The notes beneath the pieces are model-generated. The model searched no databases. It had not been told where the DNA came from and was given only the letters and a program-made list of their open reading frames with translations. A stretch of DNA of 25,216 nucleotides from the IMG/VR virus record IMGVR_UViG_3300031857_001267, positions 1 to 25,216 of that record; one strand, 5' to 3'. This DNA is from a virus. The position numbers were made by a program, and so were the translations under genes. This document shows, one piece after another, positions 7,432 to 15,510 of this stretch. Each line of letters starts with the position of its first letter. Positions within the stretch are counted from its first letter, which is position 1.

Positions 7432-7920
7432 TTATGCTTGTATCATCTCGGTAACATCAAATTGAAGTTCGGCGTAAATCTCTGTTGCCCCTTCATTAGT
7501 TGTTGCTGGTTCACCGTAACTGCCGTTTATAATTGGTTCTGCTCCTTGCCACACAAGTGTACCAGTAGCATCACCAAAATTATGGTCAGAGCGTAATCTA
7601 TCTTTTACCGCATCTACCAATTCATCAAAATCAGCCATAGCCACGCGAGCATCAGGTTGCAAAGAGTGCGTGTATATTTGAACAATTACAGAATAATCTA
7701 CGCGTTTCCAACCGTTAGTTGCTCCGCCAATAGCCAAGCGTGTTTCATTTTCAGATTGAATAAAAATAATTGCTTGCGAACGCGTTAATTGCCCTGCCTG
7801 AGCATTTTCTTGAAACTGAATACGCTTAGGAAAACTGGTGTGTATAACATTTAGATTTTGGATAGGTGGATTTGCTAAAAACTTCCACAAAGTATCCCGA
7901 ACGCCTACACGACCACCCAT
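7432..7920 (-). CDS. Putative tail terminator / tail completion protein
   Basis: A 162-residue protein whose ATG at 7920 overlaps the stop of the connector gene (TAATG). It has an N-terminal helix (VRDTLWKFLANPP), a strand (LNVIHTSFPKRIQF), a central paired sheet around SQAIIFIQSENETRLAIGG and RVDYSVIVQIYTH, a long helix (FDELVDAVKDRLRSD) and a final strand (EIYAELQFDVTEMIQA). The alpha/beta order, the size and the place just before the tail-tube gene match tail terminator proteins that cap the tube and join it to the head. Sequence motifs alone are not diagnostic, so the family call rests partly on synteny. Confidence 0.6.
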   Translation of the reverse strand: MGGRVGVRDTLWKFLANPPIQNLNVIHTSFPKRIQFQENAQAGQLTRSQAIIFIQSENETRLAIGGATNGWKRVDYSVIVQIYTHSLQPDARVAMADFDELVDAVKDRLRSDHNFGDATGTLVWQGAEPIINGSYGEPATTNEGATEIYAELQFDVTEMIQA

Positions 7921-8810
7921 TATCTAATCCTGCGGTACTTGTTCACCATATCCAGCGCAAGAGCAATTTCTCCGCCGTAACGATTTGCGCCTGGGGTTGG
8001 ATTGGCTTGTGGGAAAGTTGTAATGTTCATAGTCATTGAACTATCACCGCGCACTTTGATAAAGGCAGTTGTAATTAAGATACAGGCTTCCTTCAAAGCG
8101 TTAGGCAAATTGCCAATACTAGAACCAGTTGCGTGCGAATAAGTCAAAGCAGTCGTTAAAGGTACCGTTGTGGAACCGTAGGTATAAGTGCTGGCGACTG
8201 TAACGGACTCTGATGATGCGCCGTCATAGATACGCAATTTTTGATTAGGCAAAATGCCTTCGGAACGAGTAACAGTTAGGCTTGTTGCGCCAGCAGTACC
8301 ACTAGCAATTGGGTTATTTACATAACCAGCCACATATGTATATTTACAATAAACCTGTTGGCGTGGTAAGCCATAACCGCCAAATGCTAAAGGTCCCTGC
8401 GAAGAATAAGCCGTAGCAATATTGCTTAACGGAATAATAATTTGTTGTTCTTCAAACCACGACAAACTAGGGTCGCTCATGGTAATTAAATTATTTGGAT
8501 TTGTCCCATAGTTAAAATCTTCAAGCGCAATTATCGGTGTGTTATTTGGGTGTAACGCAATAAATCCATCTGGCGTAAAACGAGTGCGCTGAGTTTCCAC
8601 ATATTTTGTGGCATTAAGATTAGCGTTGAAATATTCGTCCATATAGGAAGAAGCACGAAGAATAACCTTTTCCAATTCGGCATCTTGCGCGTTAGCATTA
8701 CCGCCAATTACCAAATTGTTATAGTCAATGCTGGTTGGCGCATTTTTATATTCCGCAAGCGTTATGTATGGCGTTTCGTGAAATGTATCGGGTGTTGTTC
8801 CTACCGTCAT
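7920..8810 (-). CDS. Head-tail connector (gp6-like adaptor) with inserted beta domain
   Basis: A 296-residue protein with ATG at 8808-8810, directly following the TAA of the zinc-ribbon gene. The N-terminal part (AQDAELEKVILRASSYMDEY) and the C-terminal helices (NALKEACILITTAFIKVRG ... GEIALALDMVNKYRR) form the helical bundle of HK97 gp6-like adaptors, which dock under the portal. Between them, about residues 165-235, is a Thr/Ser-rich beta insertion with TSLTVTRSEG, KLRIYDGASSESVTV and STTVPLTTALTYSHATG, likely projecting from the neck. The length exceeds the usual 100-200 residues of the family because of this insert. The gene lies between capsid and tail genes as expected. Confidence 0.75.
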   Translation of the reverse strand: MTVGTTPDTFHETPYITLAEYKNAPTSIDYNNLVIGGNANAQDAELEKVILRASSYMDEYFNANLNATKYVETQRTRFTPDGFIALHPNNTPIIALEDFNYGTNPNNLITMSDPSLSWFEEQQIIIPLSNIATAYSSQGPLAFGGYGLPRQQVYCKYTYVAGYVNNPIASGTAGATSLTVTRSEGILPNQKLRIYDGASSESVTVASTYTYGSTTVPLTTALTYSHATGSSIGNLPNALKEACILITTAFIKVRGDSSMTMNITTFPQANPTPGANRYGGEIALALDMVNKYRRIR

Positions 8811-9086
8811 TTAGTCACCATCTTTCATAATGCGCTCATTTTCATGCCCACAACGCGAGCACTTTTTGAACCACGAACCAAAACCACACGCACTACACGG
8901 AAATCCCTCGCCTAATATTGCTCCGCTAGTGCTTGCCTGTCCTAAACCTTCATCTTTCATTTGCCGTGCGTGCTTTGGATTATCTACATTGATTAACCCA
9001 TCGCGACCTGCTCTATAAACCTTAGTGCCGCGTTCAGTTTTGATGGCAACTTCCTTCAAACCTGTTGGCGGTATCATCTTTGGCAT
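8811..9086 (-). CDS. Small zinc-ribbon protein downstream of major capsid gene
   Basis: A 91-residue protein with a strong AGGAGGG SD and ATG 9086. The N-terminal half (GLKEVAIKTERGTKVYRAGR followed by DGLINVDNPKHARQMKDEG) looks like a small beta/alpha unit; the C-terminus carries CSAC-x7-CSRC, a four-cysteine zinc ribbon. Small proteins with this domain order lie between the capsid and connector genes in a number of actinobacterial siphophages, so a head or head-tail joint role is likely. The start lies 20 bases beyond the capsid hairpin, which may limit its expression relative to capsid. Its exact function is not known. Confidence 0.72.
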   Translation of the reverse strand: MPKMIPPTGLKEVAIKTERGTKVYRAGRDGLINVDNPKHARQMKDEGLGQASTSGAILGEGFPCSACGFGSWFKKCSRCGHENERIMKDGD

Positions 9087-9105
9087 ATAACCCTCCTTTT
9101 GTGAA

Positions 9106-9138
9106 AGAGGCGCGACTTTTCAAATATGCCGCGCCTCT
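9106..9138 (-). terminator. Hairpin after the major capsid gene
   Basis: A perfect 9-bp inverted repeat, AGAGGCGCG (9106-9114) and CGCGCCTCT (9130-9138), with a 15-base loop, lies 13 bases after the capsid stop. On the transcribed strand the stem is followed by TTC and then the AGGAGG of the next gene, so the U-run is too short for a strong intrinsic terminator. It may act as an attenuator or as a 3' barrier that protects capsid mRNA. Confidence 0.55.
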
Positions 9139-9151
9139 CTCAATTTATTTA

Positions 9152-10861
9152 CTACGCGTTAACAATTCCTGAAACTGCGCCGTTCCATGCTGGTGCGGTG
9201 CAGAAGAATGTTCCACGGAAGTATGTGCTGAATTCATATGCGAACTGGGTTACAGGCCATTGAATGCCCATGTAATCCTGAACCATGAAGTTTGCCCATA
9301 CATCTGAAACTTCTGTATCTGGAATTGGAAGTGTGTAGGAAAGAACAGGTGAAACGCCCTGTGGAAGCCATGGGTGGACAGTTAGAGGAACCATCTTGCC
9401 AGTGATTTCGTTGTATAGAGCGCCAATTGTTGCTCCACCGACATAATCTCCTGCCTCAGTTTGAGTGAGAGTTAGACGATAGTTAGCAGTTGAGCCGTTC
9501 TTGATTGAATCAGAGAGTTGCTTACGGTCTGCGCCGTTAATCAAAATCTCATCTGGGTCAGCCTTTACATTGTTGTAAAGGTTATAGAAAACAACCTGAT
9601 ATTCATTGCCAGGGTTGCTGGTGCTGAATGTTGAGTTGATTGAGTTGTTATAACCAGAGTTTGAACCAAGTACGGTTGGAAGAATTCCGTCATAACCAGT
9701 TGCGTAAGCAGAAGTATCTGCGGAAGCACGGCTTGCGGCGGCACCAGTTGTGCTATATGCCGCGTTGTTACCAGTCAGACCAGTAGCAGAAGCGCCCTGA
9801 ATTGTGAATGTACCAGTTCCCTTTAGAGTTCCCTGATACTTCAAGTTTGCTGCGCCAGTTGTAGTTCCAACATAAATGTTGTAACCAAGTGCGCCAGCAA
9901 CTGCGGTGCTAACAGTAACTGTTAAAACATCGCCAGATGCGACTGCGGTGCTTGCTTCTGTTCCAAGAATTGACTCACCAAAGCCAGAGCCAGAAATACC
10001 AGCATCAGCAGTAACATTTACAAAGTAAGTTGTTGCTGCGAGTGCGGTCTGTCCTGCTCCTGCGACTGGTGAAGCAAGTGTGAAGGTTGGTGCAGATAGT
10101 GCGCCTGAGTATCCTGAGGCGGTTCCGCGTGCCATAAGCATCATGCGTTCTTCCATCAACATTGTTGCGTAGAGAGTACTTGTGCTTGAAAGTTGGCGAA
10201 GGTCCTGATATCCCTGACCCGAGAAGTTAGCGTCAAATGACACCATGTCGGATAGTGAGTAGGAGTTGTAAGGCAAAACTAGGTCGTCAGCCGCATAAGA
10301 AATAATCGGTCCGCGCTCGTAGTTAATTGAACCAAATGTATTGGTTGTGCTTTCGGTGATGCCCGGCCATGTGTTGCCTACTCCGCCTGTTCCAGTACCA
10401 GTGTATCCAAGAATACGCTTGACACGGTGCGAAGTGCCGACACCCTTCTTACGAGCAATTTTGTTGCGTAGAGGGGTTGGGCGTGGGGTGAGCAACTTAG
10501 CAGGTGCTTCTAGATCAAATGCCGCAAAAGATGTGCTAAGTGGGCTTGTTAGTGTGATTTCTTTCTGAATATCCTGCATTGCTAGGCGTTGTGATGCGAG
10601 AGCATTGTTCAACGCGCCAACAGCATCAGGAGAAAGTGACTTATTAGCGGCAAGTGCTTCAAGGCTTGCTACTGGGTCGCCAGATGCTTGCGCAAATGTT
10701 GCTTTGCCAGCCTGAATAGCGTTAATTGCCATTGGGTCTGTGACTGATTGTGAAACGGACTTGTTAAGTTCAGACTTAAACTCGTCCATGCGGATTGCGG
10801 CATCTTTTGCAGATGCTACATCGCCAAACAGGTCACTCGCTTTAGGTGCTGCGAGAGCCAT
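9152..10861 (-). CDS. Major capsid protein with an Ig/FN3-like insertion
   Basis: A 569-residue protein with AAAGGA before ATG 10861. Residues 1-105 are helical and Ala/Ser-rich, resembling the N-terminal delta region removed by a prohead protease; the mature fold would begin near LTSPLSTSFAAFDLEAPA. Residues 113-250 and 385-565 carry the capsid core, including SINYERGPIISYAADDLVLP, the long helix LYATMLMEERMMLMARGTAS and ADPDEILINGADRKQLSDSI in the second half. Residues 255-372 form an inserted Thr/Ala-rich beta domain (ATTYFVNVTADAG, DVLTVTVSTAVAGALGYNIY) of the kind that decorates capsid surfaces. It follows the protease/scaffold gene and is followed by a hairpin. The call is secure from position, size and architecture; the insertion boundaries are approximate. 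Confidence 0.9.
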   Translation of the reverse strand: MALAAPKASDLFGDVASAKDAAIRMDEFKSELNKSVSQSVTDPMAINAIQAGKATFAQASGDPVASLEALAANKSLSPDAVGALNNALASQRLAMQDIQKEITLTSPLSTSFAAFDLEAPAKLLTPRPTPLRNKIARKKGVGTSHRVKRILGYTGTGTGGVGNTWPGITESTTNTFGSINYERGPIISYAADDLVLPYNSYSLSDMVSFDANFSGQGYQDLRQLSSTSTLYATMLMEERMMLMARGTASGYSGALSAPTFTLASPVAGAGQTALAATTYFVNVTADAGISGSGFGESILGTEASTAVASGDVLTVTVSTAVAGALGYNIYVGTTTGAANLKYQGTLKGTGTFTIQGASATGLTGNNAAYSTTGAAASRASADTSAYATGYDGILPTVLGSNSGYNNSINSTFSTSNPGNEYQVVFYNLYNNVKADPDEILINGADRKQLSDSIKNGSTANYRLTLTQTEAGDYVGGATIGALYNEITGKMVPLTVHPWLPQGVSPVLSYTLPIPDTEVSDVWANFMVQDYMGIQWPVTQFAYEFSTYFRGTFFCTAPAWNGAVSGIVNA

Positions 10862-10890
10862 TTTTTTCCTTTCGTAAAGAGTTGGTTTTT

Positions 10891-11688
10891 TTATTTGGCT
10901 TGAATTGCTTTTGCTTTGAGTTCAGCATCTTCTGCTAACTCGCGATAGCCCCGAGCCAAATCGGCATCGCTTGTTTGTGTGGCTTTGGCACGATACTCAG
11001 CCGCTTTAGCCAAGAATGAGCCAAGTTCAGCAATTTCAGTTTTGATAACTGAACGCTTTGGACCACCTGCTACTGCTTTTGTTTTCGCCGTTGCCAATTC
11101 AGACTGTAACTTATTAACTTCCTCTTTGTAGGCGTTAATCTCATCAGTTACGGCATCTTTAGCACTCTTTACGGCTTTTTCAATGATGGCAGTAATTGTC
11201 TTTTCGGACAAATCCTCGTCATCTGAGGAATCTTCATCTTCAATAACTGTGCCAATTTCTTCTGTTACTGGCGCAGGAATAATTGTGCTCTTTGGAGTTT
11301 GAGTTGGTGAAACCATTGTTGCGGTTGTCATATTGGAAGTTGTGCCATCTGGTAGAACAGTTTGTCCGCCGCCATGTGAATTACCTACTTGATTGCAACC
11401 GCACTCTAGGCACTTAGTTGTTTCGGCACTTTTACCTTCGGCTTCTTCAACTTCTTCCTCGGCGGCTTCAGGCTTACTTCCTTCTTCGGTTTCTTCCTCA
11501 GCACTTTCGCCATAGGCACGCTTTTCTTCGGCTTCTTCATCTTCATCGCCGTCAATTTCAATTTCTACACCTGCTTCTTTGCACATGCGAGTAATTTCGT
11601 CATATGCTTTTTTAGCGGCGGCGTAACGCTCCATCAATTCTTCTTTAGACGGCTTCTCTGAAACCGCTTTATCTTCTTCCATTTCCAT
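10891..11688 (-). CDS. Nested scaffold protein from internal start
   Basis: Within the protease gene and in the same frame, AAAGGAGA (complement 11693-11700) lies five bases before ATG 11686-11688. Translation from here gives a 265-residue protein, MEMEEDKAVSEKPSKEELME onwards. It contains a coiled-coil helix, a Glu-rich acidic region, a CLECGC knuckle, a Pro/Thr linker, a second long helix (EKAVKSAKDAVTDEINAYKE) and a basic-to-helical C-terminus that could bind capsid subunits. This is the arrangement of lambda C/Nu3, in which the scaffold is made in excess from an internal start of the protease gene. The start is inferred from the unusually good SD inside a coding region; expression is not shown. 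Confidence 0.7.
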   Translation of the reverse strand: MEMEEDKAVSEKPSKEELMERYAAAKKAYDEITRMCKEAGVEIEIDGDEDEEAEEKRAYGESAEEETEEGSKPEAAEEEVEEAEGKSAETTKCLECGCNQVGNSHGGGQTVLPDGTTSNMTTATMVSPTQTPKSTIIPAPVTEEIGTVIEDEDSSDDEDLSEKTITAIIEKAVKSAKDAVTDEINAYKEEVNKLQSELATAKTKAVAGGPKRSVIKTEIAELGSFLAKAAEYRAKATQTSDADLARGYRELAEDAELKAKAIQAK

Positions 11689-12531
11689 GTGTTCTCCTTT
11701 TACGGTTTCAGCCTCAATTAGTTCCTCAACTTGAACTAGATTGTCAGCGTTATCAGATTTTGCCAACATTAGTTTGGCATTTGGGTTTGCTGGTCTATCA
11801 ACTAGCGAAACTTCCACAATTTGTCCATCTATGATGCGACCATTTGCGGCTTTGTTGTCGCGCACAATTCGTGGTGCGCGAATTCCGATGCTGAACCCTT
11901 TTAGTACGCCAGTTTCCACTTTCTTAACCGAAACTGGGTCCACAACTAATGCTGAAATGTAATGCCCATCTGATTTGCTATCTAATTCTTTAGCAACGCC
12001 AGCGGCGATATTGCTATGTTGTTCTCTAATGTTACCGCCAGTTTTGAACCATTCTGGCATAGCCTTTTCCAACCAACCAGCATCACAGATTTGTTGGTCA
12101 ATATCTACTGAATCGTCAGTTGCCTTACCATATACGAGCAAAGTGCCATCGTTTTGTTTTTCTTGTTTAACAATTACGGCATATGTGCTAGTTGTATCTG
12201 TTGCCATTGATTTATCCTTTTTCTTTTCTCGTTCCGCAATACTGTTTGCCCACGCTTTGCCAGCATCTCCGCCCCATAGAAGCCAAGCAATATAACCTTT
12301 TGATGGGTTTTTAGCGTTACCCCAGTTTTCTCCTTGCTTATCTACCTCGTGTCTAGCGAAATAACTTACCATACGGTTAATGGTTTCCAAAGGAAGCGAT
12401 TTACCATTTGATAAATCTCTTGCGCGTGCTACGCCTACTTGTGTGCCGCCACGACCAAATTCTTTACGCAGTTCAAGACCGCGCCGTGCGTTTTCACGCA
12501 CTTTTGCTGGTGGTGTAAATCCATCTGCCAT
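10891..12531 (-). CDS. Prohead protease-scaffold fusion with an extra N-terminal domain
   Basis: A 546-residue protein read from ATG 12531, which overlaps the previous stop as TAATG; an in-frame ATG at 12582 would add 17 hydrophobic residues with no SD and is rejected. Residues 1-95 form a separate basic domain (VRENARRGLELRKEFGRGG ... RMVSYFARHEVD ... IAWLLWGGDAGKAWA). Residues 109-258 are an S78-type prohead protease: His172 in REQHS, Ser214 in LKGFSIG, then EVSLVDRPANPNA. Residues 260-546 are acidic and coiled-coil-rich, with a CLECGC knuckle, and act as scaffold. Two more in-frame starts have SD sequences: ATG 12207 (AAGGA) just before the protease and ATG 11688 (AAAGGAGA) for the scaffold. 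The protease cleaves scaffold and capsid delta regions during head maturation. Confidence 0.85.
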   Translation of the reverse strand: MADGFTPPAKVRENARRGLELRKEFGRGGTQVGVARARDLSNGKSLPLETINRMVSYFARHEVDKQGENWGNAKNPSKGYIAWLLWGGDAGKAWANSIAEREKKKDKSMATDTTSTYAVIVKQEKQNDGTLLVYGKATDDSVDIDQQICDAGWLEKAMPEWFKTGGNIREQHSNIAAGVAKELDSKSDGHYISALVVDPVSVKKVETGVLKGFSIGIRAPRIVRDNKAANGRIIDGQIVEVSLVDRPANPNAKLMLAKSDNADNLVQVEELIEAETVKGEHMEMEEDKAVSEKPSKEELMERYAAAKKAYDEITRMCKEAGVEIEIDGDEDEEAEEKRAYGESAEEETEEGSKPEAAEEEVEEAEGKSAETTKCLECGCNQVGNSHGGGQTVLPDGTTSNMTTATMVSPTQTPKSTIIPAPVTEEIGTVIEDEDSSDDEDLSEKTITAIIEKAVKSAKDAVTDEINAYKEEVNKLQSELATAKTKAVAGGPKRSVIKTEIAELGSFLAKAAEYRAKATQTSDADLARGYRELAEDAELKAKAIQAK

Positions 12532-12809
12532 TACAAAGTCCAGAGTAGGCAAATTTTGGAAGATGATGCCGATAAACACCAAATCTGTTCGCCGCCATTA
12601 AGTTCCATATTTAAGTGTTCTCCATTATCTAAATTAAATCCTTCAAGAACGCCCGAAGTGGTTACATCTTGAGCACCTAAATATGCTTTACTCCCACCTT
12701 CATTTGATATATATAAACTAACTTTGCCGTAAGTAGTTGGTGCTTGAAATAACATTACTGCGGTGTTATTTACTGTTGTTGTGCTATGACCTACTTGTGG
12801 TTGTGCCAT
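12531..12809 (-). CDS. Small beta-rich head protein (hypothetical)
   Basis: A 92-residue protein whose ATG at 12809 overlaps the stop of the MuF gene (TAATG) and whose TAA overlaps the protease start in the same way. It begins MAQPQVGHSTTTVNNTAVML and continues as a beta sandwich, KVSLYISNEGGSKAYLGAQ, VTTSGVLEGFNLDNGEHLN and EQIWCLSASSSKICLLW. Small proteins of this kind occur next to portal/MuF genes and may be decoration or stopper-like proteins. I do not recognise a named family. Coupling on both sides makes a head-assembly role likely. Confidence 0.7.
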   Translation of the reverse strand: MAQPQVGHSTTTVNNTAVMLFQAPTTYGKVSLYISNEGGSKAYLGAQDVTTSGVLEGFNLDNGEHLNMELNGGEQIWCLSASSSKICLLWTL

Positions 12810-13657
12810 TAGTCAAATTCCTCTCCAAGCATCATGGATAACGCATCTTCACCAATATTGCGAGTGTCCGCCACATATGGCGCTAAATCGCAAACACAGT
12901 TTGGGTGCGCTGGTGGTTCGGTATCTCCGCTTGGGAAAGTTTCACCAATACCGATAGGCGAAACATCGGCATTCTCCTCGCATAAATCACAAGGGTCTGC
13001 TACTAGCCATTCTACCAGTTCCACGCCGCTTTCTTCATATAACTGCCTAGATGCCGCAGTAACGGCGCGGCTCATTTCTGTTTGCGCAATAGTCAAAGCA
13101 CGGTCATTATCATCATCTATCGTGTCGGCAATTTGGTCTTTAATTTCATTTGGCGTCCAACCCTTAGATAACGCACGCGCCAAGATAGTGCCAATGCGGT
13201 CAAGCGTTGTGTTATTTATACCTTGAATTGTTACACCGCGATTATCCAAAAGTGTGCTAAGACCGCGTGGTTTGCGCACTAATAATGCCGCTGGCTTATT
13301 GCCCGGTTTCCAAGTATCCCAATTTATGCCCATAGCGCGTTGTAATTCTTTTAGCGTAGGTGCTTTGCTAATACGAGCCTTAGCAATTGCGCTCATACCA
13401 ATATCTTCGCCTAATACATATGCTTCCACATAAATTGTAAATAACGCTTGCCGTAACGCATCATCATTTAAGCGTGTGTGAGTACGCGCCCATTGTCGTG
13501 CCTGTTCTGGCGTAATGGTTTGAAAGTTCATGGCAACAAAATCATCTACAACCTGTTGCGTACTAAAAGATTGATTTATGCCTTCGCGAATAAGTTTAGC
13601 GCGCCTTGCGGCTAGCCGTATCTTTGCGCCGTTTCGTTTTTTCCACGCACGGTTCAT
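12809..13657 (-). CDS. MuF-like head morphogenesis protein
   Basis: A 282-residue protein with ATG 13657. The N-terminus is basic and helical (KKRNGAKIRLAARRAKLIRE). The C-terminal third carries the phage MuF signature: ALTIAQTEMSRAVTAASRQL, then VEWLVADPCDLCEENAD and PPAHPNCVCDLAPY, with four cysteines that could bind metal. MuF proteins enter the head at the portal and help assembly; some carry toxin domains at the C-terminus, but this one ends 25 residues after the motif, so no effector is present. It directly follows the portal gene and is coupled to the next gene, which supports the call. Confidence 0.88.
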   Translation of the reverse strand: MNRAWKKRNGAKIRLAARRAKLIREGINQSFSTQQVVDDFVAMNFQTITPEQARQWARTHTRLNDDALRQALFTIYVEAYVLGEDIGMSAIAKARISKAPTLKELQRAMGINWDTWKPGNKPAALLVRKPRGLSTLLDNRGVTIQGINNTTLDRIGTILARALSKGWTPNEIKDQIADTIDDDNDRALTIAQTEMSRAVTAASRQLYEESGVELVEWLVADPCDLCEENADVSPIGIGETFPSGDTEPPAHPNCVCDLAPYVADTRNIGEDALSMMLGEEFD

Positions 13658-13664
13658 TTTGCGC

Positions 13665-15494
13665 CTATGCTAAATAGCGTTCAGCGTACCACCGTGCGCT
13701 ATCGTAATCTTTAACGGCAATAAATTTGTTTAACACTTCGGCATAAACGACAGGAACTTCCTTAAATCGGAAACTGCGTGTCGGTGATTTCTTTAACCAT
13801 CTAACAAATTGCTTTAATTCCTCTTGTACAGATTTTTCTTCATTTTGTACGCCTTCTTCAATGGCTGGTTTTTCAGCAACGGGAACAATTTCTTCCTGAG
13901 TTGTTGCTTGCCCATCTTCGGTAACTAATACAGTTTCGTCAATTGGTTTTAATCCACTATCCGTTACAAGATATGCGCCTGTTCCTGCTACAAGAATTGG
14001 CATATCTGCTTCTGGTGCTTCAATAAGTGGCAAACCTGCCCGTGAGCGTGCTTCATTAAGCGTTAGCGTTCCTGATTTGATATTTATTTCAGTAGTGCGT
14101 GCTGATGCTTCTGTATCTTCACGACCGCCTTCCATAAATCTAAATTCAAGTTCGCGTGGCATACCTAAGAACATATAAGACAAGTGGCTAATCATCTTGC
14201 CTACCCAAGTAGCCAATGGCAACGCACCTAATACATCACCAGTTTCAATTTGCCCATCTTGCCAACCTGCGCCACCTAATCCACTATCAGGATTAAATCC
14301 AATTTCTGCTGGTGTAACGCCATAGTGACCGCAAATGCTATTTACCAAATACTCATCAAGCGTGCTCTTAAAGCGTTCGCCGTATCCGTCAAATTGAACA
14401 GGTGTCATACCTGCTGGCAATAGACGAACACGCTTGCGTTGTTCTGTCTGACCTGCTAAATCGCTATTGAAAATGTTTTCGTAAGCGCGTAACAAGTCTG
14501 GGTTATTACCAAAATTAGCATCTGTCTGCATTAACAATTCTGGTGTAACGCCATCGGTATATTCGGCACGAAGCCATTGCTGACGGCGCAAATAAATATC
14601 TGCTAGTGGAAGTGCGCGTTCCGTTGGTGAATAGCCATATACGCTAGTTGTGCGGCGATTGCGTACAAAATAAGCCAATTCATCGCTGGTAAATTCGCCA
14701 TCTGCCTTTTCGTTTTCGTTAGGCGCAGAAAATTCTGAACGAGGAAAGCCGTACAAGATTTGCTGATATGCCGAGTAAGGCGGCATTGGTCGCATACCTC
14801 TGTCGTCAATAAGTGGCTTAATTGTAGAGCCGTCAAGAATTTGTAATCCGTGTAATTCTCCGCCAACTGTCATTTGCGGCCAAATAGCCCACGCATCTAG
14901 CACTAAAATTTCTTCCAGTGCAATATTTAACCAGTCATAGAAAAGCAAACCATTTCCTTTATCTGGTTGCTCCCAAAATTGGCGAACGCGGTTAATATCT
15001 TCGGTGTATTTCTCGCGTGCTACTGCCATAGCGCGAACGCGAGCGCCACCGATTTCGCTAATAATCTTTTCAGCACTATCTTCGCCTAAAGTAATATCCC
15101 AATTAAAGCCAAGTATCTTTGCCTTCTGCACTTCAATACATCTGCGAAGAATATCTATTTGGTCTGCCGCTACTCGCAAAGTTCTAAATGGAACAAGGCG
15201 TGTTTCGGTGATATTGATATTTTGAGCGACTTGAAATTCATAACGGCGTGGGTCGGGTCTGCCATCTGTTGGGCGTGGTGGATTAATTGCGCCCGGAATA
15301 ATTGGCTGACCTGGGGCAAAAGGAACGCCAGCAAGATTAGGCGCACGCTCTAATGGAACAGTTTGTCCATAAGTTGTGTTAGCGCCCGTTTGCCGCATCT
15401 GTTGCTCAGTTACTGTAATTGCACCAGAAGGCAAGTTAGGCGCTTTGACAATTTGCTTTGCCACTCGCTCTGCAAATCGGTCAATCAAACCCAT
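13665..15494 (-). CDS. Portal protein
   Basis: A 609-residue protein with AAGGGA before ATG 15494. It opens with a helix (DRFAERVAKQIVKAPN), then a Pro-rich strap (VPFAPGQPIIPGAINPPRPT), and continues through the portal core: LRVAADQIDILRRCIEVQKA, GLLFYDWLNIALEEILVLD, LQILDGSTIKPLIDDRG, FTSDELAYFVRNRRTTSVYG, and SPTERALPLADIYLRRQQWL. The SPTERA/YLRRQQW pair and the later GDVLGALPLATWVGKMI belong to the stem and wing of siphophage portals. The C-terminal 90 residues are Glu-rich with an EEIVPV linker and a final FIAVKDYDSARWYAERYLA helix. The dodecamer forms the DNA gate and binds TerL. Placement next to MuF is standard; separation from TerL by five adhesin genes is not. Confidence 0.9.
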   Translation of the reverse strand: MGLIDRFAERVAKQIVKAPNLPSGAITVTEQQMRQTGANTTYGQTVPLERAPNLAGVPFAPGQPIIPGAINPPRPTDGRPDPRRYEFQVAQNINITETRLVPFRTLRVAADQIDILRRCIEVQKAKILGFNWDITLGEDSAEKIISEIGGARVRAMAVAREKYTEDINRVRQFWEQPDKGNGLLFYDWLNIALEEILVLDAWAIWPQMTVGGELHGLQILDGSTIKPLIDDRGMRPMPPYSAYQQILYGFPRSEFSAPNENEKADGEFTSDELAYFVRNRRTTSVYGYSPTERALPLADIYLRRQQWLRAEYTDGVTPELLMQTDANFGNNPDLLRAYENIFNSDLAGQTEQRKRVRLLPAGMTPVQFDGYGERFKSTLDEYLVNSICGHYGVTPAEIGFNPDSGLGGAGWQDGQIETGDVLGALPLATWVGKMISHLSYMFLGMPRELEFRFMEGGREDTEASARTTEINIKSGTLTLNEARSRAGLPLIEAPEADMPILVAGTGAYLVTDSGLKPIDETVLVTEDGQATTQEEIVPVAEKPAIEEGVQNEEKSVQEELKQFVRWLKKSPTRSFRFKEVPVVYAEVLNKFIAVKDYDSARWYAERYLA

Positions 15495-15510
15495 TGTTTT
15501 TCCCTTCGCT

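Noticed and set aside
12529-12582. ATG 12582 as start of the prohead protease gene
   Set aside because: It would add 17 hydrophobic residues overlapping the previous gene by 52 bases without an SD, while ATG 12531 is a TAATG-coupled start.
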